35,464 nucleotides of DNA from Chloroflexota bacterium (GCA_016875795.1 VGOU01000006.1:1-35464); one strand, 5' to 3'; counted from the stretch's first letter, positions 1 through 8,416 are shown. Notes: generated by a model not told the origin, from the letters alone. Numbers and translations: made by a program.

Positions 1-932
1 GCGCGCGCGGTCTCGAGGAGCGGGTCGTACAGCTTCGCGTCGATGTCGTCGAGCCCCTCGAGCGGGTAGAGGGCGCGGATGGCGCGCTTGCCCTCCTCGG
101 TCCTGGAGTAGTCGATGAGCGCCTTCTGCACCTTGTCGCGCACGTCGGCGGGCAGGCCGCGGCGGGACGAGATGCCGTCGTTCGGGATGCCGCCGATCGT
201 CGCGATGAGGGTCGTCTGCCGCTTCACGTCGGGGTAGGTGCGCTCGAGCCCGTCGCGCGCATCGATGATCGTCGCCGCCGCCTCGACCTGCCCCTGATAC
301 AGGGCGAGGGCCGCCTTCTCGTCGTCGGGCTGGTAGATGGTGTGCGAGAAGAACGTGCGGGGGTCGGCGGCGGCCTCCCTGCGGACCCGGGCGAGGAGGG
401 CGAGGGAGGTGGGCGAGGCGTCGCTCTGGACGAGCGCGATGCGCTTCCCCTTGAGGTCCGCGAGCTTCGTGATGCCGCTGTTCGCGCGGACGAGGAGCTG
501 GGCCTGGTACGTGACGGCGGCGCGGCCCGCGGCCGGGTCGCTCCGCAGCCCCGCGACGAGCGGCTCGGCGCAGTTCTTCGCGCGCGCGGTCACCGTGGCG
601 AGGGGCGCCATCCAGCCGATGTCGGTCTCGCCGGCGCACATGCCCTCGATCGTCGTCGAGTAGCTCGCCGGGACGGTGACCTGCCACCGCAGCCCGGTCG
701 CCTTCTCGAGCGCGCCGGCGATGGCGCGGCCGGCCGCGCCGGTGCGCGCCGCGTCCTGCGAGGGCATGAGCGCCATGACGAGCGGCCGGCCCTCGCTGCC
801 GACGGGGCCGCTGCGCTGCGCCGGCGGCGGCAGCGTCCGCGCGCCGGTGCCCTGCGGCTTCGGGGAGGGCGAGGTCGTCGCTTCGCACGCGACCGTGACC
901 GCGAGGACGAGCATGAGCGCGAGGAGGCGCAT
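1..932 (-). CDS. Phosphonate/phosphate-type ABC transporter substrate-binding lipoprotein (PhnD family, second copy), 3' end outside window
   Basis: About 310 residues are visible from an ATG at 932 on the minus strand; the stop lies beyond the left edge, so the ORF track missed it. The N-terminus MRLLALMLVLAVTVAC is a lipoprotein signal with lipobox TVAC, followed by a Pro/Ser/Thr linker. The body matches the first PhnD at 2696-3751 along its length: an IEGMCAGETDIGWMAPL segment, LVRANSGI, a TFFSHT block and a GGIPNDGI motif. It probably binds an oxyanion or phosphonate outside the membrane and feeds PhnE/PhnC. Its ATG overlaps the phnE stop (TGATG), so it is the last visible gene of the operon and likely translationally coupled. 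Oddity: the ligand loop that in PhnD proteins reads like D-x-x-S-x-S-G is here QSDASPTSLALL, so its ligand may differ. The family is clear; the substrate is not. Confidence 0.88.
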   Translation of the reverse strand, partial: MRLLALMLVLAVTVACEATTSPSPKPQGTGARTLPPPAQRSGPVGSEGRPLVMALMPSQDAARTGAAGRAIAGALEKATGLRWQVTVPASYSTTIEGMCAGETDIGWMAPLATVTARAKNCAEPLVAGLRSDPAAGRAAVTYQAQLLVRANSGITKLADLKGKRIALVQSDASPTSLALLARVRREAAADPRTFFSHTIYQPDDEKAALALYQGQVEAAATIIDARDGLERTYPDVKRQTTLIATIGGIPNDGISSRRGLPADVRDKVQKALIDYSRTEEGKRAIRALYPLEGLDDIDAKLYDPLLETAR

Positions 933-1783
933 CACGTGAGGCGCTTGCGCACCTGGGCGGAGAAGAAGTCCATCGAAGCGACGATGACGACGATCATGAA
1001 GATGATCAGTCCGGCCTTCTCGTACTCCAGGAGCTGGATCGTCTGGAAGAGCATCTGGCCGATCCCGCCGCCGCCGACGAAGCCGAGGATCGGCGCGAGC
1101 CGGATGTTCGCGTCGAGCCGGTAGATGGAGAACGAGATGAAGGGGTTGATGATCTGCGGGAGCACGGCCGTCCAGATGACCTGGATGCGGCTCGCGCCCG
1201 TGGCCGTGACGGCCTCGCCGGGACCCGGGTCGATGCCCTCGACCGCCTCGGAGTACAGCTTGCCGAGGACGCCGATGTTGTGGAACGCGAGGCCGAAGAC
1301 GCCCGGCGCGCTGCCCAGGCCGAAGAACGGCAGCAGCAGGATCACGACGATCAGGACGTCGATCGAACGGATGACGTTGAAGACGATCCGCACCACGCCG
1401 TAGATCGCCGCGGTGACGGGGTTGCCGGTCATGATGTTGCGCGCCCCGAGGAACGCGAGCGGCAGTGCGATGGCCACGGAGATCGCGGTCGCGACGATGC
1501 CGAGGAAGATCGTCACGATCATGAGGCCGCCGGCGGTGTCCCAGAACGTCTCGAACTCGTTCTGAGGCGACATGATCCGGAAGTCCCAGCGGAGCAGCCG
1601 CGCCATCTGGCCGAGCGCGTATGACGGGTTCGCGCGGGAGAGGTCGATGTTCAGCAGCTGCACCCCGATGTAGAGCGTCGCCATGACCAGGGCCAGGACG
1701 CCCCATCTGCGCCAGTCGGTGAGCGGGCTGCGCTGCAGCTCGGGCGGCACCGGGAGCCCGCGCGCCGTGAAGTACTCGGCCAT
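932..1783 (-). CDS. phnE: ABC transporter permease, PhnE family
   Basis: This 283-residue permease is the membrane channel of the phosphonate/phosphate-type importer. I start it at the ATG at 1783, which overlaps the phnC stop as TGATG; the longer 451-residue ORF in the track is an out-of-frame extension through phnC. Hydrophobic segments are seen near residues 28-45, 85-110, 125-155 and at the C-terminus. A binding-protein-dependent permease (EAA-like) loop reads EAVTATGASRIQVIWTAVLP, with a downstream FVGGGGIGQML segment typical of PhnE. It should dimerise and dock on PhnC. Only one permease gene is present, against two substrate-binding proteins. Whether it moves phosphonate, phosphite or phosphate cannot be told from sequence. 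Confidence 0.92.
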   Translation of the reverse strand: MAEYFTARGLPVPPELQRSPLTDWRRWGVLALVMATLYIGVQLLNIDLSRANPSYALGQMARLLRWDFRIMSPQNEFETFWDTAGGLMIVTIFLGIVATAISVAIALPLAFLGARNIMTGNPVTAAIYGVVRIVFNVIRSIDVLIVVILLLPFFGLGSAPGVFGLAFHNIGVLGKLYSEAVEGIDPGPGEAVTATGASRIQVIWTAVLPQIINPFISFSIYRLDANIRLAPILGFVGGGGIGQMLFQTIQLLEYEKAGLIIFMIVVIVASMDFFSAQVRKRLT

Positions 1784-2625
1784 CAGTGGCTGTCGGCCTC
1801 GGGGATGACGGCGGCGCGCTCGCGCTCGTCGGTCACGCGCTCCTCCGCCGTCTTCGTGACGCCGATCTCCACCTCGACGGCGTCCTCGCCGTAGATGTCC
1901 TTGAACTCGCGCTCGTCGATGTCGGCGGGACAGCCGTCGAAGGCGATGCGGCCGCCCTTCAGGGCGATGACGCGCGAGCCGTAGCGGCGTGCGAGCGAGA
2001 GGAAGTGCAGCGAGCAGATGACGGTGATCCCGTCCTTGCGGTTGATCTCCTCGAGGTACTTCATGACGGAGTGGCTCGTCGCGGGGTCCAGGCTCGCGAC
2101 CGGCTCGTCGGCGAGCATGAGCTCGGGCGCCTGCATGAGCGCGCGCGCGATGCCGACGCGCTGCTGCTGGCCGCCCGAGAGCTGGTCGGCGCGGCTGAAC
2201 GCCTTCTCGAGGATGCCGACCCGCCCGAGGTTCTCGTAGGCCCGCGCGACGTCCTCGTCCGTCGGGCGCGATGCGAACGTGCGCCACATCGAGCGATAGC
2301 CGAGCCGGCCCGCGAGAACGTTCGAGTAGACCGTGAGCCGCTTCACGAGGTTGAACTGCTGGAAGATCATGCCGATGCGGCGGCGGATGCGGCGCAGCTC
2401 CGGTCCGGGCGCCGCGGTGACGTCGGTCCGGTCGAAGACGACGCGCCCGCTCGTCGGCTCGACGAGCCGGTTGATGCAGCGCAGGAGCGTGGACTTGCCG
2501 GAGCCCGACAGCCCGATGAGGACGACGAACTCGCCCCGCTGGATGGTGAGGTCGATCCCGTCGAGGGCGACCGTCCCGTTCGGGAAGACCTTCCTCAGCC
2601 CGGTGATCTCGACGATGGGCGTCAC
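1783..2625 (-). CDS. phnC: Phosphonate-type ABC transporter ATP-binding protein
   Basis: This 280-residue cytoplasmic ATPase energises the importer. Visible motifs in order are Walker [10 protein letters not shown], signature [15 protein letters not shown], Walker [14 protein letters not shown] and an H-loop histidine in [10 protein letters not shown]. The start is GTG at 2625 (GTG ACG CCC ATC); no strong Shine-Dalgarno is visible before it. It ends with a roughly 35-residue charged tail (from about [11 protein letters not shown]) beyond the usual PhnC end, of unknown role. It follows phnD after a 70-nt gap holding a strong hairpin and overlaps phnE by TGATG. Family assignment is firm; the transported ligand is inferred only from family. 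Confidence 0.94.
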   Translation of the reverse strand: MTPIVEITGLRKVFPNGTVALDGIDLTIQRGEFVVLIGLSGSGKSTLLRCINRLVEPTSGRVVFDRTDVTAAPGPELRRIRRRIGMIFQQFNLVKRLTVYSNVLAGRLGYRSMWRTFASRPTDEDVARAYENLGRVGILEKAFSRADQLSGGQQQRVGIARALMQAPELMLADEPVASLDPATSHSVMKYLEEINRKDGITVICSLHFLSLARRYGSRVIALKGGRIAFDGCPADIDEREFKDIYGEDAVEVEIGVTKTAEERVTDERERAAVIPEADSH

Positions 2626-2643
2626 CGCTGGCGAGGATACGGA

Positions 2644-2674
2644 CGGAGGCCGCCGGTCATCCCGGCGGCCTCCG
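2644..2674 (-). terminator. Perfect 13-bp stem, 5-nt loop between phnD and phnC
   Basis: An inverted repeat, cggaggccgccgg / ccggcggcctccg, is separated by 5 nt (tcatc). It lies 21 nt after the phnD stop and 18 nt before the phnC start. There is no U-tract on the minus strand after it. It is more likely a partial terminator or mRNA-stabilising intercistronic hairpin, which would keep binding-protein mRNA in excess over phnC and phnE, than a complete terminator. The structure is seen in the sequence; the role is inferred. Confidence 0.7.
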
Positions 2675-2695
2675 TGCGCGGTGTCGTGGGGTCGC

Positions 2696-3751
2696 CTACG
2701 GCTTCGTCGTGGGGCTCGCGGCCGGCGCGGCCGTGGCCGGCGGACGCGGCGTCTTCGCGGCTTCGCCGGCGACGTCCACGCCGCCGAGCTTGGCCGCCTC
2801 GCGCATGCCGTCGTAGAAGCTCGCGTTGACCTCCCGCAGGCCGTCCCAGGCGAAGAGGTCCTTGTAGTTCTTCTTGCCCGCGTCGGTCTCCGCGTAGTCG
2901 AGGAGCGCCTTCTTCACCGCGGCGACGGTGTCGGCGGGGAGCGCCTTCGCGACGGCGATGCCGTCGTTCGGGATGGGCCCCGCCTTCTCGATGATCTTCG
3001 TCTTGGCGAGGATGTCCGCCGGCATGCCGGCGGCGGGCTCGGGAGTGCCGCAGACGCTGCGGATGCGGGCGTCGCCGAACGATGCCGCGCCGTCGACCTC
3101 ACCGCGGTAGAGCGCGAGGACGGCGTTCGGGTGGCTGCCCGCGTTCACGGTGGCCGAGAAGAACGTCTTCGGCTCCTGGCCCGTCTTCTGCTTGATGGTG
3201 AGCTGCGGGAAGAGGCTGCCGGACGCCGAGATGGCGTCCACGAAGGCGAACTTCTTGCCGCGGAGCCCGCCGAGGTCGTTGATGCCGCTGTCGGTCCGGA
3301 CGAGGATCTGCGAGTTGTACGTGGGCGACAGCTTGCACTGCTCGTCGTTGCGCAGCGCGGCGATGATCGGCGTGCCGCAGCCCTTGTCGAGCAGGAGGGT
3401 CATCTGGAGCGGCGCGATGAAGGCGACGTCCACCTGACCCGCGCACACGGCCTCGATCTGTGCCGCGTAGCTCGTCGGGACCTGGACCTTCCAGGTGAGG
3501 CCGGTCGCCTGGCCGAGCGCCGCGGCGATGGCGTTGCCGGTGGTCGTGAGCCGCTGAACCTCGGCGGACGGCGTGATCGCGAGGACGATCGGACGGTCGG
3601 CCGTGCCGATCTTCGGGCCGGCGGGCGTGGCGGCGGCGGTCTTCGCCGGGGCCGCCCCGGTCGCGGTCGGCTGTGTCTGGGTGGTCGTCCCGCCGCACGC
3701 GCCGACGATCAGCGCGAGGGCGAAGCCGACCCCCGATGTTCTGCGCAGCAC
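2696..3751 (-). CDS. phnD: Phosphonate/phosphate-type ABC transporter substrate-binding lipoprotein (PhnD family)
   Basis: This 351-residue extracytoplasmic solute-binding protein is the first gene of the importer operon. I use GTG at 3751, eight nucleotides after a GGGAGG ribosome-binding site; the 780-residue ORF in the track runs antisense through pyrF upstream and is not real there. The start is followed by a lipoprotein signal with lipobox VGAC, then a Thr/Ala/Pro linker. The PhnD ligand loop FVDAISASGSLFP is intact, as are AVCAGQVDVAFIAPL and GPIPNDGI. The C-terminus is a Pro/Ala/Thr tail. It pairs with PhnC and PhnE and resembles the second copy at the left edge. The ligand could be phosphonate, phosphite or phosphate. 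Confidence 0.9.
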   Translation of the reverse strand: MLRRTSGVGFALALIVGACGGTTTQTQPTATGAAPAKTAAATPAGPKIGTADRPIVLAITPSAEVQRLTTTGNAIAAALGQATGLTWKVQVPTSYAAQIEAVCAGQVDVAFIAPLQMTLLLDKGCGTPIIAALRNDEQCKLSPTYNSQILVRTDSGINDLGGLRGKKFAFVDAISASGSLFPQLTIKQKTGQEPKTFFSATVNAGSHPNAVLALYRGEVDGAASFGDARIRSVCGTPEPAAGMPADILAKTKIIEKAGPIPNDGIAVAKALPADTVAAVKKALLDYAETDAGKKNYKDLFAWDGLREVNASFYDGMREAAKLGGVDVAGEAAKTPRPPATAAPAASPTTKP

Positions 3752-3814
3752 CCCCAAGTCCTCCCTATCTCTTCCTATCTCTTCTGGAAGTGAACGTATG
3801 ATAGGCGCGACCCC
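3752..3814. promoter_or_regulatory. Divergent promoter region phnD / pyrF with a 10-bp tandem repeat
   Basis: This 63-bp gap lies between divergent genes. On the plus strand TATGAT (3797-3802) ends 12 nt before the pyrF ATG, giving a -10 box and a nearly leaderless mRNA. On the minus strand TACGTT (3798-3793) could be the phnD -10, leaving a leader of about 35 nt with a GGGAGG site. A perfect tandem duplication of ctatctcttc (3765-3784; GAAGAGATAG twice on the minus strand) lies in that leader and could be an operator or just a short duplication. No convincing -35 box is seen. Confidence 0.5.
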
Positions 3815-4630
3815 ATGCGCTTCCTCTCGAAGCTCGCGGATGCATCGCGAGCGCGCGACAGCATCGTCTGCGTCGGCCTCGACCCCGAACCCGATCGGAT
3901 CCCGTCCCACCTCGGCAGCGGCGCGCAGGCGGCCGGCCGGTTCCTGCGGCGGATCATCGAGGCGACGAGCGACCACGTCGCGGCGTTCAAGCCGAACCTC
4001 GCCTTCTTCGAGCAGTACGGCCAGTCCGGCGTCGACCTCCTCGCCCTGACGCTCCAGGAGATCCCGAAGGGGGTCCCCGTGATCCTCGACGCGAAGCGCG
4101 GCGACGTCCCGAACACGTCCGCCGCCTACGCGCGGGCGCTCTTCGAGCGCTTCCGCGCGGACGCGGCGACGGTCGCGCCGTACGTGGGGCTCGACTCGGT
4201 CGCGCCGTTCTGCGAGCTCGGCTACGCCTTCGTGCTCGCGCGCACGAGCAACCCCGGCGCGCGCGACCTCCAGGACCTGCCGGTCGACGGCCGTCCGCTG
4301 TACGAGCACGTCGTCGAGCGCGTCACGGCGCGCTTCCCCGCCGAGACCTGCGGCCTCGTCGTCGGCGCGACGTACCCGGCCGAGGCGCGGCGGCTGCGCG
4401 CGCTCGCTCCCGACCGGCTCTTCCTGCTGCCGGGGGTGGGCGCGCAGGGCGGCGCGATGGACGAGGCGCTCGCGGCGGCGATGGACGAGCGGGGCGGGGG
4501 CGTCCTGCCGTCCGCGTCGCGCTCGGTGGTGTACGCCTCCGATGGCCGCGACTTCGAAGCGGCCGCCGCGCGGGCGGTGCGCGAGCTGAAGGAGGGGGCG
4601 AACGCGGCGCGCGCCGCCCGGGCCGGCTGA
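3815..4630 (+). CDS. pyrF: Orotidine 5'-phosphate decarboxylase (type 2)
   Basis: This 271-residue enzyme decarboxylates OMP to UMP, the last step of de novo pyrimidine synthesis. The N-terminus contains VCVGLDPEPDRIP, typical of the type-2 (actinobacterial/myxobacterial) subfamily. The catalytic Asp-Lys-Asp signature is DAKRGDVPNTSAAYA near residues 93-107. The phosphate-binding end is SASRSVVYAS near residues 230-239. The length fits the family. It is divergent from the phn operon and overlaps the Tat gene downstream by TGATG. No other pyrimidine gene is adjacent. Confidence 0.95.
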   Translation: MRFLSKLADASRARDSIVCVGLDPEPDRIPSHLGSGAQAAGRFLRRIIEATSDHVAAFKPNLAFFEQYGQSGVDLLALTLQEIPKGVPVILDAKRGDVPNTSAAYARALFERFRADAATVAPYVGLDSVAPFCELGYAFVLARTSNPGARDLQDLPVDGRPLYEHVVERVTARFPAETCGLVVGATYPAEARRLRALAPDRLFLLPGVGAQGGAMDEALAAAMDERGGGVLPSASRSVVYASDGRDFEAAAARAVRELKEGANAARAARAG

Positions 4631-5046
4631 TGTTCGGGATCGGGACGGGCGAGATCCTCCTCCTCGCGCTCCTCGCGCTCCTCGTGCTCGGCCCCGAGCG
4701 CATGCCGAAGCTCGCGCGCGACATCGGCAAGACGGTGGGCGACCTGCGCCGGACCTCGGATGAACTGCGGAGCGAGTTCCTGAACGCCGACCGGACGCTG
4801 AACATCGAGAAGGCGCTCGACGCCGCGACGAGGGCCGCTCCCGCGGCGGATGCGGCGACGACGCCCGAGGGCGGGTCGGCCGCCGCCGATCAGGCGCCGG
4901 CGGACGGGGGCGTGGCGCAGGCGGCGGTCGTGACCGGGCCGGCCGAGCCGCCGCCCGTCCCACCCGAGCCCGAGGAGACCGCGTTCGACCGCGAGCTGCG
5001 CCTTGCGCGCGAGCGGATCGATCGCGAGAGCGCGCCACCGTCCTGA
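4630..5046 (+). CDS. Sec-independent translocase subunit TatA/TatB
   Basis: This 138-residue membrane protein begins with one N-terminal transmembrane helix (GEILLLALLALLVLGPERMP). The LGPER hinge and an amphipathic helix (KLARDIGKTVGDLRRTSDEL) follow, the standard TatA/B layout. The rest is an acidic, Pro/Ala-rich tail. The Glu in GTGEILL and the tail length are more TatB-like, but one copy alone does not separate TatA from TatB, so no symbol is given. It would form part of the folded-protein export pore with TatC, which is not in the window. The start ATG overlaps the pyrF stop, and secD/secF follow, making a small export cluster. Confidence 0.85.
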   Translation: MFGIGTGEILLLALLALLVLGPERMPKLARDIGKTVGDLRRTSDELRSEFLNADRTLNIEKALDAATRAAPAADAATTPEGGSAAADQAPADGGVAQAAVVTGPAEPPPVPPEPEETAFDRELRLARERIDRESAPPS

Positions 5047-5051
5047 GCCTT

Positions 5052-5057
5052 TAGCAT
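5052..5057 (+). promoter_or_regulatory. Putative -10 box for secD (TAGCAT)
   Basis: TAGCAT lies 12 nt before the secD ATG, within the 23-nt gap after the Tat gene. It matches the TANNNT pattern repeated before other unit starts in the window, implying a leader of about 5 nt. No -35 box is evident. Confidence 0.4.
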
Positions 5058-5069
5058 CGACCGCACCCC

Positions 5070-6431
5070 ATGACAGGTCTCGGTCCGTGGATCGTCGCGC
5101 TCATCGCGGTCGTCGCGATCTGGGTGGACATCCCGCACCATCGGTTCGACTTGCCGTTCGGCTGCCCGGGCATCTGCCTGCGGCTCGGCGACCGCTACAT
5201 CCAGCAGGAGATCAAGACGCACCTCGGCCTCGACCTCCAGGGCGGCACGCAGCTCATCCTGCGGCTGAGGACGGAGGCGCTCCCGCCGGGCTCGAACACG
5301 CCGATCGACACCCTGAACGAGCAGGCGCGCAAGGTCATCGACCGCCGCATCAACTCGCTCGGCGTGTCCGAGCCGGTCATCCAGGCCATCGGCGGGGACA
5401 AGATCCTCCTCGAGCTGCCGGGCGTGGCCGACCTCGACCAGGCCGCGAAGGTCGCGACGCAGCAGGCGTTCCTCGAGTTCAAGGTGCCCGACGAGTCGAA
5501 GCCGGGCCAGTTCAAGTCGCTCGAGCCGCCCCTCACCGGCGCGAACCTGAAGCCGACCTTCGTGACGTTCGAGGGACAGGCCCAGTCGAACCCGGTGGTG
5601 CACTTCGAGTTCGGCGCGCCCGACGACCAGCGCTGGGTCGACATGTCGAAGCAATACGTCGGGAAGCCGGTGCAGATCCTCCTCGACGGGCGCCAGATCT
5701 CCGCGCCGAACATCCGCGAGGTCTTCAGTTCGGGCAAGGGGATCATCGAAGGCGGCTTCACCACGCAGAGCGCGAAGGAGCTCAGCCTCCTGCTGAACTC
5801 CGGTGCGCTGCCCGTCCCCCTCGAGATCGCGCAGTCGACGCGCGTGGAGCCGACGCTCGGGGCGGAGGCGGTCCGGCAGAGCGTCGTCGCCGGGATCATC
5901 GGCCTGCTCCTCGTCGCCGCGTTCATGGTCGCCTACTACCGGCTGCCGGGCGCCCTCGCTGTGCTCGCGCTCCTGTACTACGCGGTCCTCACGTACGCCG
6001 CGTTCCGCCTCATCCCAGTGACCCTCACGCTCGCCGGCATCGCGGGCTTCATCCTCAGCGTGGGCATGGCCGTCGACGCGAACGTGCTCACGTTCGAGCG
6101 GCTGAGGGAGGAGCTCCGCAGCGGCAAGTCGCTGCGGACCGCGCTGGATGAGGGCCGCAAGCGCGCCTTCCCGTCGATCGCCTACTCGAACGCCGCGACG
6201 ATCGTGTCGTCGCTCATCCTGTTCTATTTCGGCACGGGGACCGTCAAGGGCTTTGCGCTCACGCTGGGCATCGGCGTGGCGGTGTCGTTCTTCACCGCGG
6301 TGGTCGTCACCCAGATGCTGCTCCACGCGATGCTCTCGTTCCCCGCGCTGCGCAAGCGCTCGCTGTTCGGGGTGGAGGAGCGGCCGCAGGGTGAGCTGCG
6401 CCAGCCCGCGGCGCGGCCGGCGGGGGTCTGA
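5070..6431 (+). CDS. secD: Protein translocase subunit SecD
   Basis: This 453-residue inner-membrane protein works with SecF to use the proton gradient in late Sec-dependent export. It has TM1 at residues 5-23, then the SecD P1 hallmark GLDLQGGTQLIL, then DRRINSLGVSEPVIQAIGG, and a helical bundle from about residue 270 to the end. The SecD TM4 region reads GIAGFILSVGMAVDANVLTFERLREEL, quoted here in part only as GMAVDANVLTFERL. The periplasmic domain is shorter than in E. coli SecD but normal for Gram-positive-like and Chloroflexota forms. A small Cys-containing segment, FGCPGICLRLGDR, lies between TM1 and the GLDLQGG motif. It overlaps secF by TGATG. Confidence 0.95.
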   Translation: MTGLGPWIVALIAVVAIWVDIPHHRFDLPFGCPGICLRLGDRYIQQEIKTHLGLDLQGGTQLILRLRTEALPPGSNTPIDTLNEQARKVIDRRINSLGVSEPVIQAIGGDKILLELPGVADLDQAAKVATQQAFLEFKVPDESKPGQFKSLEPPLTGANLKPTFVTFEGQAQSNPVVHFEFGAPDDQRWVDMSKQYVGKPVQILLDGRQISAPNIREVFSSGKGIIEGGFTTQSAKELSLLLNSGALPVPLEIAQSTRVEPTLGAEAVRQSVVAGIIGLLLVAAFMVAYYRLPGALAVLALLYYAVLTYAAFRLIPVTLTLAGIAGFILSVGMAVDANVLTFERLREELRSGKSLRTALDEGRKRAFPSIAYSNAATIVSSLILFYFGTGTVKGFALTLGIGVAVSFFTAVVVTQMLLHAMLSFPALRKRSLFGVEERPQGELRQPAARPAGV

Positions 6432-7354
6432 TGCTCTTCCGGATCGTCGAGCGCAAGTGGTGGTACTTCCTGTTCTCGGGCGCGCTGCTCGTTCCGGGGA
6501 TCGTCTTCCTCATGCTCGGCGGCCTGAAGCCGGGCATCGAGTTCCGTGGCGGCACCCTCCTGGACCTCACCTTCCGCACGCCGCCGACCTCGCAGGAGGT
6601 CTACGCGGTCATGAACGGTCTGGGACACGGCGACGCCCTCGTCCAGCGCGCGGAGGGCGGCCGCATGATCGTTCGGATGGGCCAGCTCACGCCTGAGCAG
6701 GAAGGCGCGGTCGAACGCGCGCTCGAGCAGCGCTTCGCCCAGGACGTCGACCGCTCATCGCAGACGGTCAGCCCATCGTTCAGCGCCGAGCTCGTGGCGA
6801 ACGCCATCCGGGCGGTCGCCGCGGCGTCGATCCTCGTCGTCCTGCTCATCGCCTACGCGTTCCGCCACCTCGGCTGGGGCGCGTTCCGTTACGGCTTCGC
6901 CGCGATGGTCGCCGTCGTCCACGACGCGGTCGCCGTGCTCGGCGCGTTCGCCATCCTGGGCCACTTCCTGGGCGTCGAGGTCGACAGCCTCTTCGTCACC
7001 GCCGTCCTCACGATCATCGGCTTCTCGGTCCACGACACCATCGTCGTGTTCGACCGTATCCGCGAGAACCAGAAGCTCTACCCGGGCGAGGCGCTCAACC
7101 CGGTCATCAACTTCGCGGTCATGCAGACGATGGTCCGCTCGGTCATCACGTCGCTCACGACGCTCCTCCCGCTCCTCGCGATGTACGGTTTCGGCGGGTA
7201 CTCGACGCGCTACTTCGCGCTCGCGCTCATCGTCGGGCTCGTTTCCGGGTCGTACTCGTCCATCTTCAACGCCGCACAGGTCGTCTCGCTCTGGCAGGAG
7301 ATCGAGGACAAGCTGCGCGGCCGCCCGCGAGGCGCTGCGCCCGCCGCGGTCTGA
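6431..7354 (+). CDS. secF: Protein translocase subunit SecF
   Basis: This 307-residue inner-membrane partner of SecD carries an N-terminal TM, then the SecF motif GIEFRGGTLLDLTF. The C-terminal bundle contains the family signature GFSVHDTIVVFDRIREN. The gene follows secD with a TGATG overlap, so the two are translationally coupled and made in matched amounts. The start ATG gives MLFRIVERKWWYF, a normal SecF beginning. YajC is not adjacent. Identity is secure. Confidence 0.95.
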   Translation: MLFRIVERKWWYFLFSGALLVPGIVFLMLGGLKPGIEFRGGTLLDLTFRTPPTSQEVYAVMNGLGHGDALVQRAEGGRMIVRMGQLTPEQEGAVERALEQRFAQDVDRSSQTVSPSFSAELVANAIRAVAAASILVVLLIAYAFRHLGWGAFRYGFAAMVAVVHDAVAVLGAFAILGHFLGVEVDSLFVTAVLTIIGFSVHDTIVVFDRIRENQKLYPGEALNPVINFAVMQTMVRSVITSLTTLLPLLAMYGFGGYSTRYFALALIVGLVSGSYSSIFNAAQVVSLWQEIEDKLRGRPRGAAPAAV

Positions 7355-7355
7355 G

Positions 7356-7361
7356 TAGGAT
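7356..7361 (+). promoter_or_regulatory. Putative -10 box (TAGGAT) for the alpha/beta hydrolase
   Basis: TAGGAT begins two nucleotides after the secF stop and ends 8 nt before the next ATG, consistent with a leaderless start at 7370. It follows the window-wide TANNNT pattern. The 15-nt spacing would otherwise suggest readthrough from secF. Confidence 0.4.
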
Positions 7362-7369
7362 CGCCCGCG

Positions 7370-8416
7370 ATGGGGCGTCCCGCGGTCCTCGTCCTCGTCG
7401 CGGTCGCGGCGTACCTGCTGTGGCAGCCGCTCATCTATCCCGGCGGGAAGGCGGCGCTCGTGATGCTCGACATCTACAGCGAGCCGCTCGTCGGCGTGAA
7501 CGTCGCGCGGGTGCTCACGCCCGAGCCGCGCGCGTGGGAGACGCGGGAGGCGTTCGGCGGCACCGAGATGCGCGTGTCGTGGTGGCGACCGGGCTGGGGT
7601 GACCGCCACCCCGCGATCATGGTCGTGAACGGCGCGACCCCCCTCGGCAACGACAACGCTGCGACCCGCGGCTTCGCGGCGACGCTCGCGCGCGCCGGGT
7701 ACCTCGTCATGCTGCCCGAGTTCCCGTTCTCCAAGGAGGGCCGGCTCGACCCCGATGCGCCGCGCGTCGTGGACGCCGCCTTCGCGCGCCTGCGCGCCCT
7801 GCCGGAGACGAAGGGGCTGCGCGGCGGGGCCTTCGGCGCGTCGACCGGGGCGGGCCTCATGCTCTGCGCCGCGGGGACGTACGCGGCGCTCGGCGCGGCG
7901 GATCACCTCACCGTGCTCGGCGGCTACTTCGACCTCGACACGTACGTGGCCTCCGTCGCGACGCGGTCCACGCGCGACGCCGCGTGGGAGCCGAGCGCGG
8001 AGGCGCGCGAGCGCATCCCGCCCGCGGTCGAGGCGGCGATGAGGAGCGAGGGGGACCGGGCCGCCGTCCGCCGCGCGCTCGCCGCGACGAGCCACGGCGC
8101 GGCGCTCGAGGCGCTGCGGGACCTCTCCGCGGACGGCCGGCGCGTCTTCGACGCGCTCTCGCCGTCGGCCGTGTGGCCGCGGGTCGCGCCGCCGGTCTTC
8201 TGGATCCACGACCCCGGCGACACGTACGAGCCGCTCGCCGAGGCGTACGCCGCGCGGGCCGCGCCCCGCGCGGGGCGGTTCGTCCTCGTCGTGCCGCGCC
8301 TCGTGCAGCACGCCGAGGTGGGCGAGGCGACGAAGGGGCAGGACGCGCTCACGCTCGCGCGGGAGCTCTGGGGGCTGCTGACGTTCACGCTCGAGGTGCT
8401 GCGGACCGCGGGCTGA
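7370..8416 (+). CDS. Membrane-anchored or exported alpha/beta hydrolase
   Basis: This 348-residue protein has an N-terminal hydrophobic segment (VLVLVAVAAYLLWQPLIYP) acting as signal or anchor. An alpha/beta-hydrolase fold follows, with a probable oxyanion-hole strand VVNGATPLGND, nucleophile elbow GAFGASTGAG (Ser near residue 162), acid strand WIHDPGDTYEP (Asp) and a late His in LVVPRLVQHAEV. The expected Ser-Asp-His order is present. It may be an esterase or dienelactone-hydrolase-like enzyme; the substrate is unknown. It lies directly after secF and abuts the convergent thioesterase with no gap. I do not recognise a specific named gene. Confidence 0.75.
   Translation: MGRPAVLVLVAVAAYLLWQPLIYPGGKAALVMLDIYSEPLVGVNVARVLTPEPRAWETREAFGGTEMRVSWWRPGWGDRHPAIMVVNGATPLGNDNAATRGFAATLARAGYLVMLPEFPFSKEGRLDPDAPRVVDAAFARLRALPETKGLRGGAFGASTGAGLMLCAAGTYAALGAADHLTVLGGYFDLDTYVASVATRSTRDAAWEPSAEARERIPPAVEAAMRSEGDRAAVRRALAATSHGAALEALRDLSADGRRVFDALSPSAVWPRVAPPVFWIHDPGDTYEPLAEAYAARAAPRAGRFVLVVPRLVQHAEVGEATKGQDALTLARELWGLLTFTLEVLRTAG

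Noticed and set aside
3752-5038. Upstream part of the 780-aa minus-strand ORF before phnD
   Set aside because: It runs antisense through pyrF and the Tat gene; phnD has a ribosome-binding site and lipoprotein signal at GTG 3751.
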